A stretch of 40,231 nucleotides of DNA from Chloroflexota bacterium (lineage in GTDB: Bacteria; Chloroflexota; Dehalococcoidia; SM23-28-2; RBG-16-64-32), in NCBI GenBank assembly GCA_022561635.1, contig JADFQV010000016.1:1-40231 (forward strand), read 5' to 3'. A model generated the notes under the pieces. That model was not told where the DNA came from. It searched no databases and saw only the letters and a list, made by a program, of their open reading frames with translations. This document shows, piece after piece, positions 1 to 7,196 of the stretch. Each line of letters starts with the position of its first letter. Positions within the stretch are counted from its first letter, which is position 1. The position numbers and the translations under genes are program-made.

Positions 1-1072
1 AGACGCGTGCCAGCAGTTGGAGGTGCACCTGGATCTGCGCCTCGCCGCCCATTGTGCCGAAGACGAGGCGAGGGCGGCCGCCCTGGAGGGCCATCGCCGG
101 CGCCAGCGTGTGAACGGGCTTGGCGCCCGGGCGATACTGGTGCGGCGTGAAGTAGGCGCCACGGTTCTGCAGGAGCACGCCCGTGCCCGGGATCGTGACG
201 CCGGAGCCGAACGCTTGATAGAGACTCTGGTTGAGGCTGATCGCCATGCCGTCGCGGTCCATGGCGCAGAGGTAGATCGTGTCGCCGTCGCCGCGGGCGG
301 GGTCGAGCGCCCGGATCAGCCGGCGGTGCCACTCCACGTCGTCGGGCGAAAAGTCATCGAGCGGTTCCAGGCAGTCGAGTGCCTTGAGGGCGAGGTGGCC
401 GCGGCTGTTCGGTGGCATCTCACAGACGTCGAGGTCGCGCCACTGCGTGCGCACGGGCTCGACCCACTCCGCCTTGTGCTCCGCGAAATCGCCGGCTGTA
501 AAGGGCGCCGGGGCGCACTTGCCCACGTGGCCGTAGAAGTCGCCGAGGTGGTTGTCCAGCGTCTCGGCGAGGTCGGTCTGGATCAGCGGGTCGGGCGAGA
601 GGAAGATGCGCTCGGTCTCCGGGTTGCGTTCGAGGAGCGGGCGCGCCATCTCGGTGATCTTCTTCAGGCCGGGTGCGCGGGGGACGCCGCGGCGGGCGTA
701 GTCGACCGCCGGCCGCGCGAGATCGCCGAGGTCGCGGGAGGCGAAGCGCTCCTGCAGGGCGCGCAGTCCGGCGACGCCACCGGGCACCGTCACGGAGCCG
801 ATGCCACGACCCGGCACCTTTTCCTGGGGACTGGCCGCGGCGGGCAGGCGCCCTGTCGAGTTGAGGCCGTGCAGCTTGCCTTCCGCCCAGACCATGGCGA
901 TGAGGTCGCCGCCGAGGCCGCACATGTGCGGATAGACGACGGCAAGCACGAGATTCATGGCGATGGCGGCGTCGGCGGCGTTGCCGCCGGAGGCGAGGAC
1001 CGAGAGCCCGGCGGAGGAGGCGAGGTAGTGGGGCGAGGCGACGGCCGCGTTGGGGAAGGTTGGGGCGGGCAT
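1..1072 (-). CDS. Gamma-glutamyltransferase (GGT) family protein, 3' end cut by the window edge
   Basis: Reading leftwards from the ATG at 1072, the frame stays open for 357 codons to the window edge and encodes a gamma-glutamyltranspeptidase-family N-terminal nucleophile hydrolase. It has the early GGNAADAAIA and GLGGDLIAMVW motifs, the small-subunit start GDTIYLCAMDRDGMAIS with the expected nucleophile Thr265 (the self-cleavage point in this family), then FGSGVTIPGTGVLLQNR and FGTMGGEAQIQ. The family hydrolyses or transfers gamma-glutamyl groups from glutathione-like substrates; some members act on other amides. No signal peptide is visible before PNAAVASPHYLAS, so a cytoplasmic location is likely. 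The start has no Shine-Dalgarno site, but TACAAT lies 6 nt upstream, which suggests a leaderless mRNA. The gene is divergent from the VTT-domain gene. Only the C-terminal portion is missing. Confidence 0.9.
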   Translation of the reverse strand, partial: MPAPTFPNAAVASPHYLASSAGLSVLASGGNAADAAIAMNLVLAVVYPHMCGLGGDLIAMVWAEGKLHGLNSTGRLPAAASPQEKVPGRGIGSVTVPGGVAGLRALQERFASRDLGDLARPAVDYARRGVPRAPGLKKITEMARPLLERNPETERIFLSPDPLIQTDLAETLDNHLGDFYGHVGKCAPAPFTAGDFAEHKAEWVEPVRTQWRDLDVCEMPPNSRGHLALKALDCLEPLDDFSPDDVEWHRRLIRALDPARGDGDTIYLCAMDRDGMAISLNQSLYQAFGSGVTIPGTGVLLQNRGAYFTPHQYRPGAKPVHTLAPAMALQGGRPRLVFGTMGGEAQIQVHLQLLARV

Positions 1073-1078
1073 GCGCCG

Positions 1079-1165
1079 ATTGTAGGCAGCGAGAACAGAG
1101 AAGGGAAGAGTCGAGGCCGCGGACCGTCTGGCGTTGCCATCTGGTGACGTCGCCGACCGTATACT
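1079..1165. promoter_or_regulatory. Divergent promoter region between GGT and VTT genes; two -10-like hexamers close to the start codons
   Basis: On the minus strand TACAAT (1084-1079) sits 6 nt before the ATG at 1072. On the plus strand TATACT (1160-1165) sits 7 nt before the ATG at 1173. Both match TATAAT at five of six positions or nearly so, and at this distance transcription would start at or next to the start codon. Convincing -35 boxes are not seen at 17 nt; TTGCCA at 1134-1139 is 20 nt from TATACT. The promoter assignment is inferred. Confidence 0.4.
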
Positions 1166-1172
1166 GGAAGGG

Positions 1173-1886
1173 ATGACCGAAGACGCTATTCCCGGCGCGG
1201 CAGAGGACGACGAATCGCTGATTCCCGAGCCTCCGGTGCAACAGCGCATCGTTCTCGACATGCCGTCGTGGGTACCGACCGACAAGGTCCCGCGGAGCGT
1301 GCTCATCGGCGGGTTGGTCTTCATCCTGCTCGCGGCGTTCCTTGGCACCTCGATCCCCGTGGCGCTTGGTTGGCTGGGCGAAGAGGAGTTCGCCGACTTC
1401 GGCTACGTTGGCATCTTCGCGGCGAACTTCCTGGGTGGGGTCACCGGCTTCATTCCGGTGCCGGGACTGACGGCCGCCGGACAGGCCCTGATCATCGCGG
1501 GCTCCGACTCGCTGTGGGTGCCGGGTGTGGTTGTGGCCGGCGCGCTGGGCATGACGCTGGCGGAGTCGACGGCGTACCTGGCGGGCGCTATCGGGCGCGG
1601 CCTGGCGGAAGAGCGCCAGATGCCGGTCAAAGGGCGGCTGGGCCAGTGGATGCACCGGGCGGCGGGCTGGATCGACTGGCTGATGGAGCGCTACGGGTTT
1701 GCGACGCTGCTCGTGCTTTCGGCGATCCCCAACCCGTTCTTCGAGTTTGCCGGGATCACGGCCGGCGCGGTGCGGATGAACTTCTGGCGGTTTCTCCTGG
1801 CGGTGGGCATCGGCAAGACGATCCGGGTGATCCTTCTGGTGACGGTGGGCAAGGCGCTGGTCGACTGGGCGATCGGTGTGTTCTAG
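1173..1886 (+). CDS. VTT-domain (DedA/TMEM41-like) membrane protein
   Basis: This 237-residue integral membrane protein has a charged cytoplasmic N-terminal extension of about 40 residues, a first membrane segment near residues 42-65, and a VTT/SNARE-associated core. The core includes the re-entrant-type stretch GFIPVPGLTAAGQ and the later segment YGFATLLVLSAIPNPFFEF, with the conserved proline-containing turn of DedA proteins. DedA relatives act in membrane homeostasis, and several flip or scramble lipid carriers such as undecaprenyl phosphate, which would suit a neighbouring EPS operon. That link is inference. The ATG at 1173 is chosen over an upstream TTG (1134) because the TATACT box lies 7 nt before it; the GAAGGG abutting the ATG is too close to act as a ribosome site. 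Its stop overlaps the convergent regulator's stop (1883-1886). Confidence 0.8.
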   Translation: MTEDAIPGAAEDDESLIPEPPVQQRIVLDMPSWVPTDKVPRSVLIGGLVFILLAAFLGTSIPVALGWLGEEEFADFGYVGIFAANFLGGVTGFIPVPGLTAAGQALIIAGSDSLWVPGVVVAGALGMTLAESTAYLAGAIGRGLAEERQMPVKGRLGQWMHRAAGWIDWLMERYGFATLLVLSAIPNPFFEFAGITAGAVRMNFWRFLLAVGIGKTIRVILLVTVGKALVDWAIGVF

Positions 1887-2569
1887 CCGGCGAAAGAGTA
1901 GCCGAGGCCGCGCTTCGTCAGGATCATCTCCGGCTTGCCAGGATCGTTCTCGATCTTCTGGCGCAGGTACCAGACGTAGAGCTTGACCTGGTTGCGGTCG
2001 CCGGCGTAGTCAGAGCCCCAAACGTGCGTGAGGATCTGGTCGTGGGAAAGCACCCATCCGCGGCGGTCGATGAAGTAGGTCAAGAGCCTGTACTCGGTGC
2101 CGGTCAGTTGCACGGGCTCTCCATGGACAGAGACATCGCAGCTGCGCAGGTCGACCGTGAGGCCGTTGCGCTGGTAGACCCAGCGCCCCTCGTCTGAATC
2201 CGCGGTCCTGTTTTGGATGGCGTTTAGACGATCGATCAGGTCCTGTCCGTCGTACGGCTTGGCGAGGAAGGCGTCGACGTTCAGTTCGAGGGTGCGCGAG
2301 ACATCTTCGTTCGTGGCCTTAGTGGCGGAGACCAGGACGGGCGTGTCCGAAAGTTCGCGGATGCGCTTGATGACTGTCCAGCCGGACATCTCGCTGACCT
2401 CGAGATCGACGATCACGACATCTGGGTGCAGGTTGAAGAACTGGCGAAGGCCGGTCAGCCCGTCGTCGGCCTCGGCCGTGTCGTAGGCGTTGGCCGACAG
2501 AAGCGCTGAGGTCCGGGCGCGAGCGTCCGGATCGCTATCGATTATTAGGACGAGTATCCTGCCGAGCAT
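1883..2569 (-). CDS. OmpR/PhoB-family response regulator
   Basis: This 228-residue two-domain transcription regulator has an N-terminal receiver (about 1-120) with the acidic cluster LIIDSDPDA, predicted phospho-acceptor Asp55 in VIVDLEVSEM, and Lys104 in FLAKPYD. The C-terminal winged helix (about 128-228) carries LTGTEYRLLTYFIDRRGWVL and the wing KRGLGYSFAG. Start is the ATG at 2569, preceded by an AGGAAAGGA-type ribosome site; the frame is open further upstream but would include non-conserved sequence. No histidine kinase gene is adjacent, so it is an orphan within this window. It is divergent from the 17-gene EPS operon, whose upstream region has PhoB-like 11-bp-spaced direct repeats, so control of that operon is plausible. 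Its C-terminal domain closely resembles the receiver-less regulator at 23682-24038. Confidence 0.93.
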   Translation of the reverse strand: MLGRILVLIIDSDPDARARTSALLSANAYDTAEADDGLTGLRQFFNLHPDVVIVDLEVSEMSGWTVIKRIRELSDTPVLVSATKATNEDVSRTLELNVDAFLAKPYDGQDLIDRLNAIQNRTADSDEGRWVYQRNGLTVDLRSCDVSVHGEPVQLTGTEYRLLTYFIDRRGWVLSHDQILTHVWGSDYAGDRNQVKLYVWYLRQKIENDPGKPEMILTKRGLGYSFAG

Positions 2570-2633
2570 GCGCGGGTCCTTTCCTGGGCGGATGCAGTTC
2601 CGCACATAAAGTGATGCGCTCGCCGCGCCACTC

Positions 2634-2658
2634 GTTGCGCAAGATCGAAGTTGCGTAA
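2634..2658. repeat. Short direct repeat GTTGCGCAA / GTTGCGTAA upstream of the response regulator
   Basis: GTTGCGCAA (2634-2642) and GTTGCGTAA (2650-2658) are 16 nt apart, start to start, in the 232-nt space between the divergent response regulator and the EPS operon. The first copy contains a TTGCGCAA palindrome. They lie 65-89 nt upstream of the regulator's ATG, where an operator could sit. The function is not known. Confidence 0.35.
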
Positions 2659-2726
2659 GTGTACAACCAGCCGAAATGCGAGACGTTACCGTGCGCCTTA
2701 ACGACATCTGAACATCTGCTGGCCAT

Positions 2727-2784
2727 CTTCTGACGCTCTTCTAACGATTCTCAGACCGCGGCCCAACTTTACCCAAACTTTACG
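2727..2784 (+). promoter_or_regulatory. Candidate operator: two pairs of 11-bp-spaced direct repeats upstream of the EPS operon
   Basis: CTTCTGACG (2727-2735) and CTTCTAACG (2738-2746) form one pair exactly 11 bp apart. AACTTTAC (2765-2772) and AACTTTAC (2776-2783) form a second pair, also 11 bp apart. Paired half-sites with 11-bp spacing are the classic binding architecture of OmpR/PhoB-type winged-helix dimers, and such a regulator is encoded divergently at 2569-1883. The second pair lies where activator boxes usually overlap a poor -35 region. TAACTT (2789-2794) is a possible -10 placed 7 nt before the GTG start. Assignment to a particular regulator is inference. Confidence 0.5.
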
Positions 2785-2801
2785 GAGCTAACTTCGAATG
2801 C

Positions 2802-4187
2802 GTGAAAGACGCGATAACTGTGATCGGCGGCGGCTACGTTGGCCTGATTACATCGGCCTGCTTCGCCCGCCTCGGCCACAAGGTATTCTGCCTGGAGATC
2901 GACCACTCCCGCGCCGAAGCGCTGCAGGACGACCGCCTGCCGATCAAAGAGCCGGGGCTGGCCGAGATCTGGGAACGTGGCCGCGCGTCCGGTCTGTTGA
3001 AGGTGACGCGCAGCTACCGCGAGGCGATGAAGCAGAGCGGCTTCGTCTTCCTGGCGGTCGGTACGCCGGCGAAGGCTAACGGCTCCGTCGACCTGCGACA
3101 GGTCATTTCGGCGGTGCGCAGTGCGGCCACGAACGCCAACGGCGAATCACCGGTGATCGTGCTCAAGAGCACGGTGCCTCCGGGAACCGCGGAGCTCGTC
3201 GCGGATATCTGGAGCGAATATCGCCCGGACGACGATCTGCGCGTCGTTTCCAATCCGGAGTTCCTGCGTGAAGGTCAGGCGGTGTTCGATTTCATGAGGC
3301 CGGCCCGCATCGTCATCGGCGCCGATGAGCGCGAGACGGCGGAGTTGGTGGGCGAGCTCTACGCAAAGCTGCGCCGGCCGGTGATTTATACGAGCACCCG
3401 GGCGGCGGAGATGATCAAGTACGCCTCCAACGCCTTCCTGTGCACGAAAGTCAGCTTCATCAACGAACTGGCCGCTCTCTGCGAAGAGATCGGCGTCGAC
3501 GTTGTCGAGGTCAGCGAAGCGCTGGGGATGGATCCGCGCATCGGCAGCTCTTACCTCGACGCCGGGCTCGGCTGGGGTGGTAGCTGCCTGCCCAAGGACA
3601 TCGGCGGGCTGATCTGGTTCGCCTCACGGATGGGCGTACACACGCCGATTCTGTCGGCGGCGGTGAAGATCAACAAGCGCCAGGTGCGACTGGCCGCGGC
3701 GAGATTGGAGTCGCTGATCGGCGACCTGAACGGCAAGACGATCGCCGTCTGGGGGTTGGCCTTCAAGGCGAACTGTGACGACATCCGCGAATCACCGGCG
3801 CTGGCGCTGATTCGCCAGTTGGGCGATTACGGCTGCAAGATCCGCGCCTATGACCCGGTGGCGATGGACGCGGCCGCGAAGCTCTTCCCCGAAGTCGAGT
3901 ACTGCGCGGGCCCGTACGAGACTGCCACCGGCGCCGATGCGATCGTCCTGGCGACCGCCTGGAGCCAGTTCAGATCGCTGGACTTCGACCGCCTGCGCAC
4001 GCTCGTGCAGCGGCCGCTGATCCTCGACGGACGCAACTTCCTGGACGGCGAGGCGGCGACGGACGCCGGCTTCATCTACGTCGGCATCGGCCGCGCCGTT
4101 ACCGGCCCGGACTTCGAGCCCGGAAACCGTGACGTCCTGCCGCACCTGCGGTCCGCGAGACGCCGCGCTAAGACGAGGAGCGCATAG
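2802..4187 (+). CDS. UDP-glucose/UDP-GlcNAc 6-dehydrogenase
   Basis: This 461-residue NAD-dependent nucleotide-sugar dehydrogenase oxidises C6 of a UDP-hexose to the uronic acid in two steps. The N-terminal Rossmann motif is VIGGGYVGL (7-15). It also shows AVGTPAK, KSTVPPGT, SNPEFLREG, the central helix with NELAALCEE, and the active-site GWGGSCLPKD with catalytic Cys262. The C-terminal domain carries GLAFKANCDDIRESPA and LDGRN. It is the first gene of the EPS operon. The GTG at 2802 starts at the conserved N-terminus; GGAG lies 14 nt upstream, too far for a normal ribosome site, so a leaderless start is possible. Substrate (glucose or N-acetylglucosamine) cannot be read from sequence alone. 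The following Gfo/Idh and aminotransferase genes fit a WbpA-type amino-uronate route, while the epimerase at 8181 fits UDP-glucuronate. Confidence 0.93.
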   Translation: MKDAITVIGGGYVGLITSACFARLGHKVFCLEIDHSRAEALQDDRLPIKEPGLAEIWERGRASGLLKVTRSYREAMKQSGFVFLAVGTPAKANGSVDLRQVISAVRSAATNANGESPVIVLKSTVPPGTAELVADIWSEYRPDDDLRVVSNPEFLREGQAVFDFMRPARIVIGADERETAELVGELYAKLRRPVIYTSTRAAEMIKYASNAFLCTKVSFINELAALCEEIGVDVVEVSEALGMDPRIGSSYLDAGLGWGGSCLPKDIGGLIWFASRMGVHTPILSAAVKINKRQVRLAAARLESLIGDLNGKTIAVWGLAFKANCDDIRESPALALIRQLGDYGCKIRAYDPVAMDAAAKLFPEVEYCAGPYETATGADAIVLATAWSQFRSLDFDRLRTLVQRPLILDGRNFLDGEAATDAGFIYVGIGRAVTGPDFEPGNRDVLPHLRSARRRAKTRSA

Positions 4188-4849
4188 TGGATTACACCCG
4201 CACGGATACGCAGGAAGCGGATGTCTCGCTCGAAACGGCCTCGTTTCTCAAGCGGGCGTTGGACGTCCTGCTGTCGCTGATCACGCTGGTGGCGCTCTTG
4301 CCACTGCTGGCGGCGATCGCCATCGCCATCAAGATCGATTCGCCCGGCCCCGTGCTGTTCAAGCAGGAGCGGTTGGGGCGAGGCCGGAAGCCGTTCACGA
4401 TGTACAAGTTCCGCAGCATGGGCGTGGACTCCGGCGATGCGCTGCACCGCGAGGCCGTGAAGCGCACGGCTGAGAGCACCCGCCGCGAGATCGGCGTCTT
4501 CAAGTCGCTGGACGACCCGCGGGTGACGAGAGTCGGGCGGTTCATCCGGACCTGGAACCTGGACGAGCTGCCGAACCTGCTGAACATTCTTCGCGGCGAG
4601 ATGAGCATCGTCGGCCCGCGGCCGGCGTTGGATTACGAGCTGCCGTACTACAAGGACTGGTTCTTCCAGCGCTTCTCCGTTCGTCCGGGCCTCACGGGGC
4701 TCTGGCAGGTGAAGCGCGCCGACGCTGAAGACTTCGACGAGATGATCCGCATGGACGTGGAGTACACGGAGCGGATGAGCGTCTGGCTGGACCTCAAACT
4801 GATCGCGCTAACGATACCGTCAATCATCAGGGAGAAGGGGACATTCTGA
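4187..4849 (+). CDS. Undecaprenyl-phosphate sugar phosphotransferase (initiating bacterial sugar transferase)
   Basis: This 220-residue monotopic phosphoglycosyltransferase transfers a sugar 1-phosphate from a UDP-sugar to undecaprenyl phosphate, starting the repeat unit. One membrane-embedded helix spans about residues 24-50 with the SPGP turn following it. Then come FKQERLGRGRKPFTMYKFRSM, the catalytic Asp126-Glu127 in WNLDELPNLLNILRGEMS, VGPRP, and the C-terminal PGLTGLWQV. It is the short, single-helix catalytic form without the extra N-terminal membrane bundle of WbaP/WcaJ. The GTG start overlaps the previous stop by one base (TAGTG), showing translational coupling. The identity of the first sugar is not evident. 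Confidence 0.93.
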   Translation: MDYTRTDTQEADVSLETASFLKRALDVLLSLITLVALLPLLAAIAIAIKIDSPGPVLFKQERLGRGRKPFTMYKFRSMGVDSGDALHREAVKRTAESTRREIGVFKSLDDPRVTRVGRFIRTWNLDELPNLLNILRGEMSIVGPRPALDYELPYYKDWFFQRFSVRPGLTGLWQVKRADAEDFDEMIRMDVEYTERMSVWLDLKLIALTIPSIIREKGTF

Positions 4850-6036
4850 TGGCACTCGAAAACAGGATCAAGGTTGGCCTTGCCGGTTGTGGTTACTGGG
4901 GCAGCAAGCACCTACGCGTGCTAAACGAGCTGCCCGACTGCGAGCTGGCCGCGATGTGCGAACCGTCGGCGGAAAACCTGGACAAGGTCTCGAAGGCCTT
5001 TCTGCCGGAGTTCATCACGGACGACTTCGACGAGATGCTGGAGACCGACATCGACGCCGTGGTGATCGCGGCGCCGGCGCGGCTGCACTACCCGCTGGCG
5101 AAGGCCGCTCTTCTCAAGGGCAAGCATGTCCTCACGGAGAAGCCGTTCGCGACGACGAGCGAGCACGCGCTGGATCTGGCCGAGACGGCGACGGCGCGCG
5201 GGCTGACCGTGATGGTCGGTCACACCTACGTCTTCCACCCGGCCGTCCAGTACCTCAAGGAGCTGGTGAAGAGCGGTGATCTGGGAGACCTGCTCTACAT
5301 ACACACGGCGCGGCTGAACTTCGGTCTGCTGCAGCCGGACGTGGACGTGCTCTGGGACCTGGCGCCGCACGACCTTTCGATTCTCGCCTACCTTCTGGAA
5401 GAGGAGCCGATGGTCGCGGGCGCACGCGGCGCGGCGCGCATCAACCCGAACCTTGCCGAGGTGGCCCATCTGGACCTCGAGTTCATGGACGGGCTCTTCG
5501 CGCACATCCACGTCAGCTGGCTAGAGCCGGTAAAAGTGCGGCGGATCACGCTCATCGGCTCGGAGAAGACGGTCGTCTACGACGACGTGGCACAGGGAGA
5601 GATGATTCGCATCTACAACAAGTCGATCACCCTGGGCGAACGCACCGGCGAGAACGGCTTCGCGCCGCCGACCTACAACGACGGCGACATTACGGTGCCG
5701 TTCGTGAAGCAGGACGAGCCTTTGAAGCTGGAAGACGCGCACTTCATGGACTGCATCCGCACGGGCGCCAGGCCGCGCAGCGACGGCTGGCACGGGCTCA
5801 AGGTGGTGAACATTCTGGAGTCCGCTTCTCGGTCGCTCTACAACAACGGCTCGTTGGAGGACCTTACACCGCGCTACCACTTCCAGACGAACAACGGCGC
5901 CGCAGAAGAGGAAGCGAACGGTCACACGATGGCCAGTGGCCGCGTCGGTGGTATGGACAGGCGCACGAACAGCCGCGGCCGGGCCGGCCGCGCGAACGGC
6001 AATCAGATACCAACGAAGGGTCAGGTCGGAGCATGA
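4849..6036 (+). CDS. Gfo/Idh/MocA-family nucleotide-sugar oxidoreductase with an unusual C-terminal tail
   Basis: This 395-residue NAD(P)-dependent oxidoreductase has the nucleotide motif GLAGCGYWGSKHLR (10-23), EKPFA with Lys98, and LWDLAPHDLSI with His174 and Asp175, as in the WlbA/WbpB group that oxidises C3 of UDP-N-acetylglucosaminuronate. The next gene is an aminotransferase, the usual partner that aminates the resulting 3-keto sugar. After the conserved fold ends near residue 350, a tail of about 45 residues rich in Gly, Asn, Arg, Glu and Ala follows, which is not typical of the family. Start overlaps the previous stop (TGATG). The 3-oxidation role is inferred from motif and context; other Gfo/Idh activities remain possible. 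Confidence 0.87.
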   Translation: MALENRIKVGLAGCGYWGSKHLRVLNELPDCELAAMCEPSAENLDKVSKAFLPEFITDDFDEMLETDIDAVVIAAPARLHYPLAKAALLKGKHVLTEKPFATTSEHALDLAETATARGLTVMVGHTYVFHPAVQYLKELVKSGDLGDLLYIHTARLNFGLLQPDVDVLWDLAPHDLSILAYLLEEEPMVAGARGAARINPNLAEVAHLDLEFMDGLFAHIHVSWLEPVKVRRITLIGSEKTVVYDDVAQGEMIRIYNKSITLGERTGENGFAPPTYNDGDITVPFVKQDEPLKLEDAHFMDCIRTGARPRSDGWHGLKVVNILESASRSLYNNGSLEDLTPRYHFQTNNGAAEEEANGHTMASGRVGGMDRRTNSRGRAGRANGNQIPTKGQVGA

Positions 6037-7196
6037 AGAATATACCGCTGGTAGATCTGCGCGGACAGTACGCACCACTCCAGGAGGAGGTCAAGGAAGC
6101 GATAGGCGGCGTTCTGGATGGTATGAACCTCTTTCTGGGCGAGAACGTGTTCCAGCTGGAGAGCGACTTCGCCGAGTTCTGCAACGCCAAGCACGCCGTC
6201 GGCGTGGGCTCCGGGACGGACGCTCTGTACCTCGGTCTTCGGGCGCTGGGCGTCGGGCCGGGGGATGAAGTGATCACGGTCCCCAACACGTTCATCGCGA
6301 CGGTGTCAGCGATCAGCATGGCGGGCGCGAAGCCGGTCTTCGTCGACATCGATCCCGAGACGTATCTCATGGACACTTCAAAGATCCAGGCGGCGATCAC
6401 CGAGCGCACGAAAGCGCTGATCCCCGTCCATCTCTACGGACAGCCTGTGGCGATGGACAAGGTGCGCATGCTGGCGAAAGAGCACGGCCTCGGCGTCCTC
6501 GAGGACGCTTGCCAGGCGCACGGCGCGGAGTTTCGCGGCGCCCGTACGGGCACGCTGGGCGACGCTGCGGCTTTCTCCTTCTACTACTCGAAGAACATTG
6601 GCGCATACGGTGAGGGCGGCATCGCGGTCACGAACAGCCGCGACATCGCGACGCAGCTCCGGCTTCTGCGCAACCATGGCTCGTCGACCCGCTATCGTTC
6701 CGTGATCTACGGGATGAACTCGCGGCTGGACGAGATTCAGGCGGCAGTGCTGCGGATCAAGCTGCGCCACCTGGAGCAATGGAACGATGCACGGCGGTCG
6801 CTGGCCGGCGAGTACAACAGGCGCCTGGCCGGCCTTCCCGGCGTTGTCACGCCGGTCGAGGCGCCGGACGCGAAGCATGTCTACCACCTGTACGTGATCC
6901 GTGTTCAGGAGCGCGACGAACTGCTGGACTGGCTAAAGGGGCACGGCGTACAGGCCGGCATCCACTACCCAGTACCGATCCACCTGCAGGAAGCCTGCAG
7001 CGATCTGGGACACAGGGAAGGCGACTTCCCGGTGGCGGAGAAGGTGGCGGAAGAGATCATCTCGCTGCCGATCTACCCGGAACTGATGATTGACGACCTG
7101 GACTACATCTGCCAGACGATTGGCGATTTCTTTAGCGATAGGCGGACGGAGCGGCCCAAGGCGGCCGTGGCGTCCGAAGGAGGGATGAGGAAGTGA
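6033..7196 (+). CDS. DegT/DnrJ/EryC1/StrS-family sugar aminotransferase
   Basis: This 387-residue PLP-dependent aminotransferase acts on keto nucleotide sugars. It shows the N-terminal PLVDLRGQY, SGTDALYLGLRALGVGPGDEV, the TVPNTFIATVSAI loop, EDACQAHGA, and the PLP-binding Lys187 in FSFYYSKNIGAYGEGG. It ends with the usual GIHYPVPIHLQ and SLPIYPEL elements. Placed directly after the Gfo/Idh oxidoreductase and overlapping it by ATGA (6033-6036), it fits a WbpE/WlbC-like 3-aminotransferase that makes a UDP-3-amino-3-deoxy-glucuronate. A GGAG ribosome site lies just before the ATG. Substrate assignment is inferred from context. Confidence 0.92.
   Translation: MKNIPLVDLRGQYAPLQEEVKEAIGGVLDGMNLFLGENVFQLESDFAEFCNAKHAVGVGSGTDALYLGLRALGVGPGDEVITVPNTFIATVSAISMAGAKPVFVDIDPETYLMDTSKIQAAITERTKALIPVHLYGQPVAMDKVRMLAKEHGLGVLEDACQAHGAEFRGARTGTLGDAAAFSFYYSKNIGAYGEGGIAVTNSRDIATQLRLLRNHGSSTRYRSVIYGMNSRLDEIQAAVLRIKLRHLEQWNDARRSLAGEYNRRLAGLPGVVTPVEAPDAKHVYHLYVIRVQERDELLDWLKGHGVQAGIHYPVPIHLQEACSDLGHREGDFPVAEKVAEEIISLPIYPELMIDDLDYICQTIGDFFSDRRTERPKAAVASEGGMRK

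Noticed and set aside
17-1147. Long open frame on the plus strand opposite the GGT gene
   Set aside because: It encodes no recognisable protein and lies exactly opposite a frame with clear GGT motifs; such shadow frames are common in GC-rich DNA.
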